64,000 bases of DNA, taken from assembly GCF_000150275.1 (NCBI RefSeq), contig NW_002060944.1, positions 5,617,102-5,681,101 on the forward strand, written 5' to 3'. Every line of letters begins with the position of its first letter. Within the stretch, counting starts at the first letter, position 1. The DNA is from Trichoplax adhaerens. Lineage: Eukaryota > Placozoa > Uniplacotomia > Trichoplacea > Trichoplacidae. This document shows, one piece after another, positions 1 through 14,500 of this stretch. The notes beneath the pieces were generated by a model that searched no databases, was not told the DNA's origin, and worked only from the letters and a program-made list of their open reading frames with translations. The translations under genes were made by a program, and so were the position numbers.

Positions 1-3000
1 CTAAATGACATAACACCACTACATTTGGCCTCAAAGCATAACAGATATGCAGCTGTAAGAGCACTACTAATGTTTAATGCTGATATAGAAGCTAAAGATA
101 CAAATTCTAATACGGCAATGCATTATGCAGCAAGAGGTGGAAATGAGAAGATTTGTGAGGTAAAACCGGAAAATATTATCGGTATTCTACTCCGCCAGTT
201 TAAATAGTGTAGTCATTAGTAGCTATTGTCGGCGCTATGAACCCTTTTAGATCATTATGTAGAATACCACCGTTAAAAATTTACATCTACAGTTATATAG
301 CGATTCTTTACTAAAGTTACTAATGTAAATCAAGACACAAAACATGCATTACCTGAAATCTAAGATTTATCGCACTTACTATACCAACGACTAGGATATA
401 AAAGTTGAAGACGACAGCTTAATTTGGAATATTTAAAAAATTATAAAGTAAAATCAGTCGCAACAACTAGTTATTGATACATTTCTATTCTTATGGTTGC
501 TCTAAGGTTAATGAGAATAAAAGTGCTTTACACTAGAATATGATTTCGTAATCAGTTATGTAATATTATGATCTTATATAGAAGATGCCTAGTATATTAA
601 TATCCTAATATACGAATACTTATCATATACCGTTTAAGTACTGTATTGTATTACATTCATAATGTACGACATCATGACCACATATAGACGACATGCTATA
701 CATATAAAGACATTATCTCAATCCCATCTAAAACCTATAAATACCCTTGTACGCTAACTCGTTAGTCAGTTCCTACGTTCCTGCTATCTCAAATACCTTA
801 TCTATAACAACCATATCATTGTTAGCCTGTAACTTGTATCTCAATAAAATCCTTTATACTTCTATCATCGTCTACCTTAAAATACTTAACGCTACTTAAA
901 GAAGATATTATTACAAGTTACTCATAGCTGTTCATAATAACACCTTACTAAAAAATACGTGGCATTATTCCCTAAGAGTCTTAAATGTTCGATTTCAACA
1001 GATCTAAAAGATAACTATTTGCATAGTATTACTAGCAACTACCATTCCAAGTAGTAAAATAAAATACTCAAATAGTTCGATTTTGCTTATCATGCTTATC
1101 AATCATCATATAGGAATTACTCAACAAGCACCCATCCTTAATTGATAATGTAAATGCAGATGAAATGACACCTTTACATTTCGCTTGCATTGCCAATCAT
1201 GAAGCAATTTGTATCTGCCTGGTAAGATATAGAATCAACTATCCAAGTCAATAGACATTAGAGTAAATATTTTAAAAGAGGTAAGAAGATAATTCAATGC
1301 CATATCCAATCAACTATTATTATAGATTGAAAGAGGAGCAGATATCTTACGTAGAACTGCTGATGGCAGTTTGCCGATTCACTTGGCTGCTAGCAAAGGG
1401 AATACTACCCTGATGGAGTTATTGTTGAGCACTGGGGAGGCAAGATATGAAGGTCGTGAAAATCATATTATAGAATGCAATCATGATGGTGCCACCGTTT
1501 TACATCGAGCAACTCAATGTGGCCAAAAAGAGGTAGTTAAGGCTATTTTAGTCTATATCTCTTCTATGATTGTTAACTCTAACACGAAATTAGTTATACT
1601 TAAGACAGTAGCTTAGTGCGTATAGCTTGATATTTATAACTGAAAAGAAGCGATAGAAATAATTTTTGTAACAAGTACCGGAACCTAACTTGTTTCGAAT
1701 TATTAGTTTGTAGCTAAATGCCTCTACTTGGCAGTATGTATCAAGGATAGTCCTGGTAAACAAATACCTTATACACTTCAAAAAACTAGTCTATAGCTTA
1801 ATTAGCGTTCGTGATTGACAATGGCTGATAAGATATAAGAAGAAAACTCTTTGCAAACAAGTGCTTTAGGTGCTTTATAAAACATTAGCCTACAGCTTTG
1901 ATATATTTAATTGACACACAACAACACCAACATTCTTAAAACTAGAGTATCTTATGCTGTATAACTGGAAAAATTAGTCTATTACAGCCTAACATGTCAA
2001 TTGATAACAAACAGCAATCTTCTATGCGTAAAATATCAACATCTACTTTAAAAAAACTAGCTTGCTTTCAAAATTCTTACTCGACAAACGGTAAGAATAA
2101 CATTTACATGCGATAAGCAATAGGCATCTTCCTTGCACGCGAAATCCTTCGATACTTCCCAAATTATTCCATAGCATAACATTCGAATGGAATAATGAGC
2201 AATAATTATCATGTAAATTTCTTCAACTATCTAACTAATCCTGCTAAATTAACTTGATAGGCTGTCATTTTTGCCTTAAATGCCGGCGCCGATACTTCCT
2301 TAAGAGATGTAAGCCTATTTTTGTTGAATTCTTAAAGAAAAAGTATCTATATTATGAACTATCAAGTCAAATGCACTTGAATATCATGCAAGAATGCGAT
2401 AGAGTTAACGAGTTGCAGTGAAGCCCTAAATAAGCTTAAGACTAAGATTATGGAATAATGCAAAAATTGATAAATTTATACGCTAGGTTGTAAGACTGCA
2501 TAGGTGTCTAATTGTGGAAGATGTTTACCGTACGTCTTGTAGTAATTTTATTGAGATGCTTATATTATGATTCTGAGATAATATTAGATAGCGTTAATTA
2601 TGCTAGTACTGTGAGATTTGTATTGTGACGCTTTAATTAGAAGTGCAAATTATGAATTGATAGCGCGATAGTAAATAGATATGAACTTATAACTTAATTG
2701 GTAAGATATGATTGTGCTTGAAAGAAAATCATTGTGTAACTAATTATATGTAAATTGTGAATATTGCTGTGATAATTCATATAGTCCAGAGACAGTCTGA
2801 TTGCAGTTAGCTAGTCCTTGGTAGTTCTAAGACGAACCTAATCTTATGTAATAAAGTAAAGTTTACAAGGAACTGTAGTTCTTTATATTTTTGAGAAGAC
2901 ACTTTATCACACTAGCTTAACCAACCAATCTACATACGATAATAGTATTGTTCTATAAAGATTGTTAATACGCGCAGTCTCTTACTTTATATCATATAAC

Positions 3001-6000
3001 GATAACTCTTGAAATTTTTTTCTTTTCAATCTTCTAACAGAAAAATGGCTATACACCATTACATATTTTAGCTATTACTGGCAATTGTGAAATTTGTCAA
3101 ATCTTGATTGATAGAAGAGCTGCTGTTGATGCTCGTGACAACGAACAGCGGACGCCATTGCATCATGCTGCATCATTGAATCATTGCGACATAGGAGAAA
3201 TTTTAGTCAATGCTGTAAGACATTGACTTAATTTACTATACAGATATTTGATTATGTTAAAAAATAAAGTAATAAAGCAGCAATACTCTCTAGTCTTCAT
3301 AATTTAGAATGAAATTTGTGAGAGTTTGACTGTTATAATCTCTATTCAGATACCACGTTTCTACAAATAGCAAAATTTTTAATTAAACTCGCATAAGATA
3401 GTAAAAAATTGCCTTGTTCTTCACCTACAGTTAGCATTTACTTTATAATAGAAAAATATTTGACTATCTGGTAATCTCTACTTAATCATTTTTTCAATTA
3501 GGGCGCTAATATTGATGCCATAGATTCAAAGTGCAAAACACCTCTAATTTATGGAATCTCCAGAGGTCGTTCAGAAATAGTTCGATATTTGCTCCTGTCA
3601 GGTAGCAAAGTTGAAGGAGTTGATGCAAAAGGCAGAAATTGCCTACACTTAGCCGTAACAGGATCCTTTGAAGATTTTGAAGTGATTGATCGTCTGCTGA
3701 CGGTAAGATAATCCACTAAATCATAATAAAAACTTTCATCGTATTGACTTTATTCTGACCCTTAAGCGGAAATTTTATACGATTAATTTAAATTTACTCT
3801 TAGCTTTATGTTTAGAAAGAATCGAAGGAGATATTAAATGCTACTGATCATCAAGGAAGAACGCCCTTTCATTATGCTTGTCATAAGGGATGCTACAAGG
3901 TTCTAGAGAGTATTGATCTAAGTGTTGCCATTGCTATCGTGATTACTTATGCTTTTACATTTCGAGCTAATAAGGTAATTTATTATACTGGATCAGATTT
4001 TCGAGAAAATGCTCCAGTTTCAGCCCAATTTATACATCGCCGATGAAGATGGCAACAACTGCTTTCATGCAGCATGCTTGTAATTTCATAGTAAACTAGT
4101 AGTAGCACTTTACTACAACATTTTAGAAGGAATCCTAAGTCATTAACATTATCCCGAACTATTCATGAAATAATTTACAGCACGATATATAATTAATTTT
4201 TCGAAGTACTTAATTATGGTATACAGTACGCTGTATGCACTAACAAATAACAAGTTATTTGTTTTCGGAGATATTTATACCTATTGAACTACTATGAAGA
4301 TTGATCACAATGATGCTTTTATCTGATATTAACAGAGCTGGACAATATGAAATTATCAAAGCATTGATCTGCCACTCTCCCGGTCTACTATGCAGCGAAG
4401 GCGAACGTAATTACACTGCTTTACATATGGCCGTAGCTTACGGTTGTCCCTTTACGGTGGAAATTCTACTAGATCGAGGAGCTGATACTTATAGAAGGCA
4501 AGTATCCATAATCTGATCATCTTTTTCAGTTTTCGAATTATTTTGCTATTAAAATTCAATATAATGAGCCCGCAGTATGTATTATAAGCCTCCTATTTTA
4601 TCTGTTAATACTTATTTATGCATTTATTGGGGGATAAATATATAACTAGGGATTGCAGCTATTCTACGCCTCTAGATATCGCTTGTACGAAAGGTTTTTC
4701 TCATATTGTTGAAATTTTAATCAACTATGGTGTAGATATAAACTCCGTTAACAAAGCTGGGGTAATATTCGCTATATCCGTAATATTAAATTGATTGCAT
4801 GTATGATATCAAACCATTTAAAAGCCAATTCATATGGTACGATTGATATAATTTACTCGAAATCTAAAGTGCCGGTACACGCACTATCTTTTCAAGATGA
4901 TATTTTATCTAAATTACCTTAGATCATGCAATTATCTTAATTTTAACTGCCAGTAACATGCAAATTCTGATCAATATTAATCAAAAGATTTTGCATATAA
5001 TATAATTTTCCTCATGATAGGAATCAGGATTGCACGTAGCAGCTCAATACGGCCATACTGAAATTATAAAGCAACTTATAGATAGCGGTGGTGATCTATC
5101 ATTAGAAAATGTTAAGGGGAAGAATCCTTTAGAAGTGGCCATCCAATATTATCAACAAGATGTCGTTACTTTGATGGTAACCTCATTAAGGTATACGAAC
5201 ATTACTACTAAATAGGAAATACAATTTATTATGTATAACTATCGATATATTTAACAAACTTTATACTAGGACATTTCTATTCGCAACTACTTACAGTAAT
5301 TATTGACTATTATTAGATTGTGAACTTATGAATCAGTATAACTTTAGTAGATTACATTGAGCGGAGTATTATACTTAATAAGCACAAACAGTACAAGACT
5401 ATTTGTGATGTTTCGAAAGATTGAGTGCCTGTCATAATCGCAAGAAATTGCAAGAGAACAATTTCCAGAAATAGTGGTCTTTATTGCCGTTATTATGAGT
5501 AGTAGTGTAAGAGCGTGCATAAATGGGGGGGGGGAACTAGCCGAATAGATATAGTAAAGCAGAATGGATGAAACTTGCAAATTTACTGTTTAACTTGTAG
5601 AACTAACTAACAAACGAGATGCTATAGACACATACAGATAGGTTTTATATAGTGAGAACCAAGGCTGCAAGAAGTTATTTATAAATGCGAATGAGTAATA
5701 AAAATAACCTACTTCTAGGTTAGGATAGTTCTATAATACAATCCAACTAGAGTATAATTAGATTTCCACCGTGTAAATTGGTAAGTGTACAGTAGATCAT
5801 ACATTCGCTTATACGATGTTATGCTACAACACAGTGGAAATTAATCTTACTAAGAATAGGCTATAGCGTATATAGAAGCATACACTACACTTCTAGTCGC
5901 TTAAACTACGAATCTAACAATAATAGCATACTTGGATTACATTCCGAATTAAAAATTTTGATAACTAATCTGCTGAATGCTAATAGCAAGGATTAATTTC

Positions 6001-9000
6001 ATAACCGATTCATCCGAAATATTAACGCGAGCACAGATATAGTAGCTACGCGTTTGCAATATTTTCCTTATTAAATTGATAACAAAATCAATCTATAAAT
6101 CATTTACGTGTGTATCCAACTATCAGGGAAAAGGATCTCTTATTAAAAGTTGGAGAAGGAGACATAACAACTTTTCAATCTATCATTCTAGCGATGCCAG
6201 AAGTAGCCGAGGTTATATTTATTATATATAAAATTTTTACTAAAACTACGTCACTATATTATAATAGCGATAGCTGGTCAATATCATATTGAGATAATCT
6301 CCACTGAAATTAACTTTTAGCAATCTTTTCTGAATATATTTATGTATTGTATGACCTATTCAATTTTACTTCTCTGCAGAACATAATGGATAAATGTATC
6401 ACAAAGATCGCCTCATCAGATATCAAAAATAAAGAGAAAATTATGGTAAATTTCATAACTGATATGCATCTTAGTATAATTAGCCTGCAGCCAAATCAAA
6501 TGACATTTTAAGCTCTTAAATACTAAAGTTGTCATCAGATTATGCAGTATTTCGAGATGTATTAACCAAGAGTCAGATTTGGTAAAGCTCTGCAACAAAT
6601 CTTTGCATAATCGCTATATTTTTTGTTTTCAATGAAAATATTATCCTTCCAAACTTGAACAATTTATTTCTTTGTAGCCTAACTTCATGTTTGTCTGTAT
6701 TTTTGCCTTAAGGTCCAATATGACTGTACATTACTTGAGCCTGGTATTGAATTTGAATATTCCCATGGAGCTCCAAATGGAATCGGTAGCTTTAATGCTT
6801 TATTGGTGAATATGAAACTTTACGTCCTGTTTATCACTACAATTTTCAATTTTTATCTATAAATTCCTTTCAGTTGAATATATGTTATAGCAGTATTATA
6901 GTTACGGTACATGTAAGTTAGTTAGTTTGTATTTTTAGCAACATTTTAAGATAAATACCAATATCAGAAGCCAAATATTAACCCAAAATCTAATAAAACC
7001 ATCTGCATCTCCATATATGCCATCTACATTAGGTATAATATTAAATTTATATTATAAATTGCTTGCTATGTATTATATTCCGTCAAGCAAGTATTTCTAA
7101 TTAAAAGCGTTATAAACGGCTATCATCGAAGTATATATGAGTATACATACAATATTCTTACCCAGCAAGAGGTGGCTAGTAAAATAAAATCAAGTACCAT
7201 AACTCGTACTGAAAGCTGAACAATGACGTACACTGAAATATTGTGAAATAAACTCTCATTTGATTGTATTCCATACTTTGTAAATAGCCTAGTGAAACAT
7301 AAAGCTAAGGAACAATGCTACTGCACCTTTCTTAGTAGTTCAATAGTATTTTAGCACATTCAGTGACGTAAGTATAGAACTGAAAGAATGATCTGGCCAA
7401 GTAACAATCATTGCATTACTTCATACCAATATTAATAATTGTTGCACTAAGGATCTCATTCTCTTAGACCATAGCAAGATCAAGTCGTACTCACTTGTTG
7501 GAGCACCCTTTATGTAGTAAACTCCTGAATGCCAAATGGTAAATACGAAATAAATAATAAAACTGATTGCATATTAGTTTATGCAAGCGTTGTACTTTAT
7601 CGTATTATAATTGTTAATAAAATTTAAGATTTTATCATGTAATGTTTATTAGATTCATTCGTAAGATTTGTATTGCTACTTTTAATAGGAGAAATTATGG
7701 TCGATTTGTTTATTTTCTAAACCTGGTCATCTATATCGCCTTTGTTTCATGCTTAGTTATGTACGCAATTAATATAGAATTGTTCTATAAAAGCCAAACT
7801 GGAAACATAATAGTGTTCAAGGGACTGCAGCCACAATCAATTATTTCGAGTGTATCAAACTCATCATCTCCTACTATAACTATTCCATTTGGCGATGGTA
7901 CGAGTAATAATATGACGTCTTTGCATCATGTAAGTCCATAAGCCAGATATTCAGTTACACGTATAAGCTTTTCATTAGTTTAAAGCATCAGGAGTAGCTT
8001 TCTTGTAATTACGTAAAGTTTAGATACAGTATGCATTTAAAAATTAGAGAATAAAGTAAACTATTGACTTGTATTGGCATTCATACACATAGCCTAGAGG
8101 CTATCCGATTGAAATTATCGCAACATTGCCATAAGCTCGTCATTTTATTTTGTTAAAATCTAGAACGAAGTGTTTTTTATTGGATCTTTATTAATTCTCC
8201 GAATCCTTATTGCTATCTTTTCGACATTGAATATTATTCGAGAAATATTTCAATTAATTCGAGAAGTAAGACTGTATACTGTAGAGCCATCAACGTTAGG
8301 TTTTTTTAAAGCTGTAATTTTCGTATCATTCACTCAAGACTTTATCTATACTAATCTTAAACGATTTTATACTTATATTCTATTCTTAAAATAAGCGAAC
8401 AGGTTATCTTATGTCCTCTGAAAACTATTTTGAGTTAGCTCTACATGTTATGGTCATCATATTCATTACGAGTGGCAACACTAATACAACTGTATGGTCC
8501 ATTGGTAGCATTGCCATCCAGATGTCAATTCTCGAATTAGTCATGTTTCTAAGAAAGTAAATTAAGAGCCTTTTTTCTGGCAACATTTCGAGTATAAATT
8601 GTATTTGATATACCGGATTAGTATTATAACTCGTCAATAATGTGAAAATTCATTTACAAATGTAGTTAGAATTTAAAATAGTACCGTATTAGAATAAATC
8701 ATAAATTTCGGTATTTAATTATATCGGTAAATAGTGAATTGACATTTATCGCGTAATTGAAGTAGCAAATGTTCATTAATAGGCTACCAGTCATTGGAAA
8801 GTATGTGCTGATGATACGAGCTATGATTGAAACCATTTTAAAGGTATGCTCATATGCAATCGCAGCTAAGATAGCATCAATCATCGTAATATAATTTTTA
8901 TAATATTAATGTAGAACGGTTTAGTTATTTAGCGTTTTACGAATTGTCAATCTGAAATGTCCACAGCTCATCACTAAAGTATTAGCCATTTTCAATTAGG

Positions 9001-10498
9001 TACTCATTATTGTACTTATATTGGTGTTTGGCTTTGCTGTCAGCTTTAATATGCTATGTAATAATCAGGTTTGTATATTAGTTATGTAGGATTCCAATTT
9101 CAATATACAGACGTACGGTCTACTTGTATTGAATCAACCTTTGTCACCAATACCGCAATTATAATTAAAGTAATGATGTAAACGTCAGTATAATCTATAA
9201 TTTTTCTCTAAATAATCATTACTAATGCTCTAAGTTTCTAATAATACCAGGCAGCATTCTACAACTTGCCTCTATCGTTTATTAAAGTCATTGATATGAT
9301 GATCGGCGAGATCGACTATAACGATCTCTTCCTAGATGGCATCAAGCGCGGAATAATTGCTTTCCCAGCTGGCGTGGTGGCATTAATTCTACTAATGATT
9401 TTCATCTTGATGATGCCGATATTAATCATGAATTTGATGGTAGCACTATTCAAAATACTTTATATTAATGAACGCAATAAGTGAATTAGGATAATTTTCG
9501 TCTTATTTATGCACAGATTGGTTTAGCTGTAGGAGACATCGCAGAAATGGAAAAGCAAGCTTCACGACGTCGATTAGTAGATTTGGTTTATTTTTTTACC
9601 GGCATCGAAAAAAGTTTGCCCAAATATTTACGTAGAAGCTGTAAATTGATCAAGTTTGCTTGTACTGAAAAGGGAGATATAGAGGTATCATATAATCTTT
9701 CATTCTAGCAGTTACTAGCCTAGGCATAAAGTCATTCTGTTGATCTCTGACACTAATTTCTACATATACTGGTTGTTACGTTTTCCAAACTCTTCTACTT
9801 TGTAATAAGGAAGATTTGATAGAAATCTCCAGACGAGTCCAGTAGAGCTAGAGTATAGAACTAAACTTTGTTGTCCTTACTATACCGTTATACAGTCGAA
9901 CAAAGCATAACAGTTTACTAACGGCATATTGCAAATATCAATAAATGCGATAACATTCTTAAAAATAAAATAACAGCCGATAATTAATTCATGATAAATG
10001 ATAATATATCAGAAACGTATTCAGGCAACTATTTTACCTATAACTTCTTCTAGGAAGTTACATACTACAGATTTTATACCTAAGTGATTGTGTTACTGTA
10101 GTCAAACAGAATAAGTGAAAGTTGAAATGAGCTTATAATATAGAAACTATATTGACATGACTAACGAAAATCTTATTTCGTAACACTGGCACAGAAATTG
10201 CAATTATGGAATATTACAAATAACTTTTACTGTTACTTTACTCGTATAATCTAAATAGGTCAATAAATTAGATGCAAACGAAGTTAGGCAGCAAAAATAC
10301 TATGAAGATATTAAGGAACAGATAGGAAAAATCGAGCGTATACTATTACAGCAGCAATTAAGGTTTATTGAAAGCAACATAGATTATCGCATTAACTGTT
10401 ACACTCATATCTTTATATCAACTTCATTTTTTAAACATTGCAGGCTAGAATCTCTCGAATCTGAATTACATTCCGTAAAAGCATCTGAATCTCCATAA
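1..10498 (+). CDS. TRPA1-like: Gene A: TRPA1-like ankyrin cation channel, 5' end outside the window
   Basis: Predicted plasma-membrane non-selective cation channel subunit. Exons by splice sites and paralogue alignment: 1-159, 1114-1221, 1326-1532, 2261-2308, 3041-3214, 3502-3702, 3816-3899, 3997-4079, 4336-4497, 4650-4761, 5021-5190, 6127-6211, 6380-6445, 6713-6805, 7468-7538, 7689-7929, 8164-8265, 8396-8556, 8783-8843, 9000-9068, 9251-9439, 9517-9684, 10259-10362, 10444-10498. They join in frame to 990 aa plus TAA. About 500 residues of ankyrin repeats (TPLHLA, TPLHHAA motifs) are followed by a linker, S1 (exon 7689), S2 (8164), S3-S4 (8396, 8783), S5 (9000), pore plus S6 (9251; IDMMIGEIDY filter), then IGLAVGDIAEMEKQA, nearly the TRPA1 post-S6 signature. 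The tail (10259-10498) is Glu/Leu/Gln-rich and probably coiled coil. The first visible exon lacks about 17 nt compared with its paralogues, and two further exons should lie upstream. The intron at 4498 starts with GC. The small exon 7468-7538 and the acceptor at 8395 were chosen by phase and paralogue match. Confidence 0.9.
559..915 (+). mobile_element. Solo LTR-like retrotransposon remnant, copy 1
   Basis: A 357-bp block in the first visible intron of gene A, starting TGTAATATTA and ending ATATTATTACA, so it has the TG...CA ends of a long terminal repeat. It is flanked by a perfect 5-bp target duplication, AGTTA at 554-558 and 916-920. In this orientation it carries TATAAATA (736-743) and AATAAA (843-848) in the order expected of an LTR promoter and poly(A) signal. 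The reverse complement of 27734-28091 is about 96% identical by eye. No internal retroelement coding sequence is attached, so a solo LTR left by recombination is the simplest reading; a MITE with short inverted ends is the alternative. Confidence 0.82.
4498..4499 (+). other. GC splice donor (GC-AG intron) in gene A
   Basis: The exon ending AGAAG at 4497 is followed by GCAAGT. The four paralogues have GT here (GTGATT, GTCGTT, GTAAAT, GTTTAA), and the phase into the exon at 4650 requires this exact boundary. The remaining donor bases match the strong AG|GCAAGT form typical of GC-AG introns. Confidence 0.8.
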
Positions 10499-11196
10499 TT
10501 AAATGAAGAAAACCATTTTAATCAGTATAAGCACTGACAGTTCTATCGTATATTAATCATAGTATGCTATGTTAGTATAGATATACCCATAGAAATTTAG
10601 AATTTGCTTCGTATCTAAGCATGCTTTAGAAAAATAATATGAATTACTTGCATTGCGTATGATTAAGGAATATAATTTAAATGTTATGCATGCTATGAGA
10701 ATTATTTATATAACAACCTGAATTCATATCAGCTACTTACAAAAGATATTGTATATCATGAAATTATCTAATTAATACGTAGAAAACAAATATTTCCTTT
10801 AACGATAATTTTTCTTTAATGTTTATGTATTGTTCCGTTAGGTGAACCAAGTAGTGTGTTCAATTTTCTCAGTACTTAGAGAAAATGGCTTATTTACAGT
10901 CTGATCCAACAGAATCAGTTGATTAGCGGGTTCTAGAGCAGTTAGCACAATTCTAGTATATCAATCATGATGGCAATTTTAAGATTCTTACGTGCAACAA
11001 GGTTGACTATATCTTACTCTATTCGATATTTATACCTCACAATAAAGTTAGAGTAGTCAAGATAAAAGTCTGCTTTATTATAGCTTATAAGAATATAGGT
11101 TCATATGAGCTAGATATAATAAAAAAATGGTACCTCGATATTTATAACGTCTCACCACCTGTAGGTATCGGATTTATATACTTGAGCAACCAGATA

Positions 11197-11207
11197 ATCT
11201 GCTACCT
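11197..11207 (+). promoter_or_regulatory. Partial third copy of the shared upstream motif
   Basis: ATCTGCTACCT matches the last 11 bases of the 16-bp motif, about 230 bp further upstream in the A-B spacer. Weak evidence alone. Confidence 0.25.
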
Positions 11208-11430
11208 GCTAACGACCATGATCATAACTCTCATTCTCAAGGGCACTAAAGTGATGGAAAGGATCTAAATTTTAATGTACATTTTCATGATTTTAACGAT
11301 TTAAAATTCAGGAAATATAATAAATTAATAAAAGCTCACTATGATCGCAGTTGATCATAAAAGCTGTGAATTTATCATTAGCTAGAAATAATTAAGACCA
11401 TATTGTCGTTATTATAAACATCTTTGTCAT

Positions 11431-11446
11431 CTACCATCTGCTACCT
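11431..11446 (+). promoter_or_regulatory. 16-bp motif shared upstream of genes B and D (copy at B)
   Basis: CTACCATCTGCTACCT lies 83 bp before gene B's ATG and recurs exactly at 37582-37597 upstream of gene D. It contains an E-box-type CANNTG core (CATCTG). Function as a control element is inferred only from position and identity; it might also be shared 5' UTR. Confidence 0.4.
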
Positions 11447-11528
11447 TCTGTGAGAAGGTAATTTTACTTCTCTATAGCAATATAATAATGGAAACAGCGT
11501 TTTTATCTTACAGTATTTAATAGCAGAA

Positions 11529-14500
11529 ATGGAACCCTATTCAAAAAATTCGGGAATGCTGCGATCTACATCATTATTAAATAAAACCAAAGCTCCTTCT
11601 TCCTACTATAGCCTACAAGTAAGATATGTTACATACTGCTTATAAAAGCTAGCTATCAAATAGTCATTTTTAATACATCATAAAAATACCTGTCAGCCAT
11701 TAGCTCGTCCACTATAGAAGAAATAAAGCTAAGTGTTTGCAATATCAGCCACTGTCAAACCTTATACGTTAAACATGTTAAATTTAGACACCTACAACCG
11801 GCGATCTGCTATTCTTACGGCATGGTATCCCTGATCAAACTATCACGTATTTAATAAATGAACTAAATTCGGATCAGCTATCCCTTTTACATTATGCAGC
11901 GAAAAACGACAATGTCGAGATTATAGAATCTTTAATTGGACGAGGAGCCGGCAAGTTTATTTTCTTAGACCGTACATCATGAAATATCATTATTATGTCA
12001 AACATTAACGTCAATTTATACATTCTTCTACTTTATTTACTGAACCTGTAAATCGAAAACCATCAAATTGACTAATTTATTTTATCGGATCAATTTTAGA
12101 TATTGATATAACTGGCTTAGACAATGCAACACCATTACATTTGGGCGCCAAGTACAATAAATTTTTGGCTGTTCAAACACTTCTAGGTTACGATGCTAAT
12201 GTTCAAGCTCAAGATATCAATTTGAATACTCCATTACATTATGCTGCTATGGCTGGTCACTTAAAAATATGTGAGGCAAGTATATTCAGCTGGTAGTATC
12301 GTCAATAAGGACTCTGCTTCACTCTGTAGATATTCATATACTATTACACAGTGTATAATTTAAACTACTTTTAATTAGTAAACGTTTCGATTTTAAATCC
12401 ATTCATATGAGTATTTACACATGAACGTCAATACTAGTACAAGTCCTTAATGAATAATTCATAGCAACTTTTAAATAAGTAACTATTTAATTAGTGATCG
12501 TTTCAATTTTGGAGCTTTTCATATGAGTAATTTACTCATTAAAGACTAAAAAACTTTGATGGCCAACTAACTTTTTACCAGCGGTAGTTTCAATTTTGAA
12601 GCTTTCCACGATAGTATTTACGCACTACGAACAATATTAGTATAAAGAATTGACGACTAATTCATAAGTATTTTTAATTATGAAGTTATTAGCAAAAAGC
12701 ATTGATGACTAATTCATAATTATTTTTAATTTGTGACTGTTTCAATTTTGAAAGCTTCCTCATAAGAGCATTTAAGTATTAAGGATAACATTTGCACTAA
12801 GTAGTGACAACTAATTCATAACCATTTACAATTAGTGATTATTTCAGTTTTGAGCATTTACACTTTAGGAGAATTATAGATGGCCAACTTATAATTGTTT
12901 TTAATCAGTGACCGTTTCAATTTTGAAGCTTTCCATGAGTGCATTTACATATTAAGGATATTATTTGTACAGAGCAGTAATGACATTACAGCTGTTTCAA
13001 AGCTATAGACTTAATTCATGATATGTACAAGTGATGACTACTTAAAAACCATACAGTATTCACTAGAATATAACCCCATTTAGTCTTACCAATCATAGAA
13101 CATGGCGTGCAACAACTTACCAGCTCAAGAGACATTATAACAAATTGGAAGCAAAAGTATATCGTAGCCAAACCTTAATATTTAACTAGAATTGTTGTCA
13201 TTACCTTACATTTAAAACTAAGTGTACAAGCTACAATCTTTATCATAAGCAAGAAAAGTATGATCTTACTTGCGTATTGACTATTGCTATATGTGCTTAC
13301 AGGCATTAATCAATAGACGACCGTTTATGTTGGACGAACAAAATAAAGATAAAATGACGCCCCTGCTTCTTGCCTGTCACTATGATAGAGATTGCATTTG
13401 CAAATATTTAGTACGTTGATTATTTTGTTCGATTATTTATGATAATTAAATGCCATACTGTCACCGATACGATGTATAGCTCGAAACCATTATATTTTGC
13501 TACCACAAATTCGAAGCATCAGTACTACTGACTGTCATTTATCCGACAGATCGATCGAGGTGCAGATATTACGGCAAGAACTACAGATGGCAGTTTACCT
13601 ATTCACATTGCAGCCAGTAAAGGCAACACAGATTTAATGGAATTCCTATTAACGAGCAGAGAGGACAAATTTATTAACGGCGAAGAACAAATCGCTAGTT
13701 GCAATTATAGCGGAGCCTCAGTTCTACATCGTGCAGTACAGTGCGGACAAGAAAAGGTATCATATACTAGTAAACTACTTTTACGATTAGCTGCTCAGTG
13801 GAGCATACCTAACTGCTACCTAGACCATATCTAGGTGTAACTGTAATGGTACGCTTAAAAGAGTTAGATTTAACTCGAGGGAATAAAATTAAATTTCACT
13901 ATTAATTAATGATGGATGGACGCATATTGCCACTGAAGATACTTTTGTATATTTTAGGCAATTAAATTCTGTTTAGACAAAGTTACGGATATTTCTATTC
14001 AAGACGTAAGTTACGCCTGTAAGATTATTATTTAACACATATCAGTAAGCAATTGTATACGATATTCAATGTATTTAATACATCCGACTATTTATTCCTC
14101 ATCCCTATTAAAAAAAGATCGATATATACTCATATCGGGTTATTCTGAACTGTAACTTTGAAATACATCCCCTACTGATTTCCTACATAGTAGCTGCTAT
14201 ATCTTCAGTACTTCTCTATGTTATAATAAATAATTCGTAAACTTAATTCATATAAGATCGACTAATATATTAATTAAAAATTTTAATCTAGTTATATATT
14301 GAAATGATTCCATAATTGTAGCATGTTCAATTATCCATATTTCGTTATTGTATAAAGTAATATTGAAAGAAGAAAAACTGAGTTAAATTAAACTACCAAT
14401 AATTGAAGTACAAAAAATAAACTAGGGGCAAAATAACAGTTTATAATAACTTTAGCAATAATCTTAGCAAAATTCCTAAACGAGTGACAAAATATAGGCA

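Larger units (their letters stand above)
10499..11528. other. A-B intergenic spacer
   Basis: About 1 kb, AT-rich, with no exon-like frames on either strand. It should hold the gene A 3' end and the gene B promoter. The only notable elements are the CTACCATCTGCTACCT motif near 11431 and its partial copy at 11197. Confidence 0.6.

Noticed and set aside
3900-3974. Read-through of the gene A ankyrin exon beyond 3899, since the frame stays open to 3974
   Set aside because: It would leave a 22-nt intron before the next acceptor and break the exon length shared by the other four genes.
5525-5534. Run of ten G in an intron of gene A as a functional element
   Set aside because: An isolated homopolymer without further G-tracts nearby, so not a quadruplex candidate; may be a sequencing-prone site.
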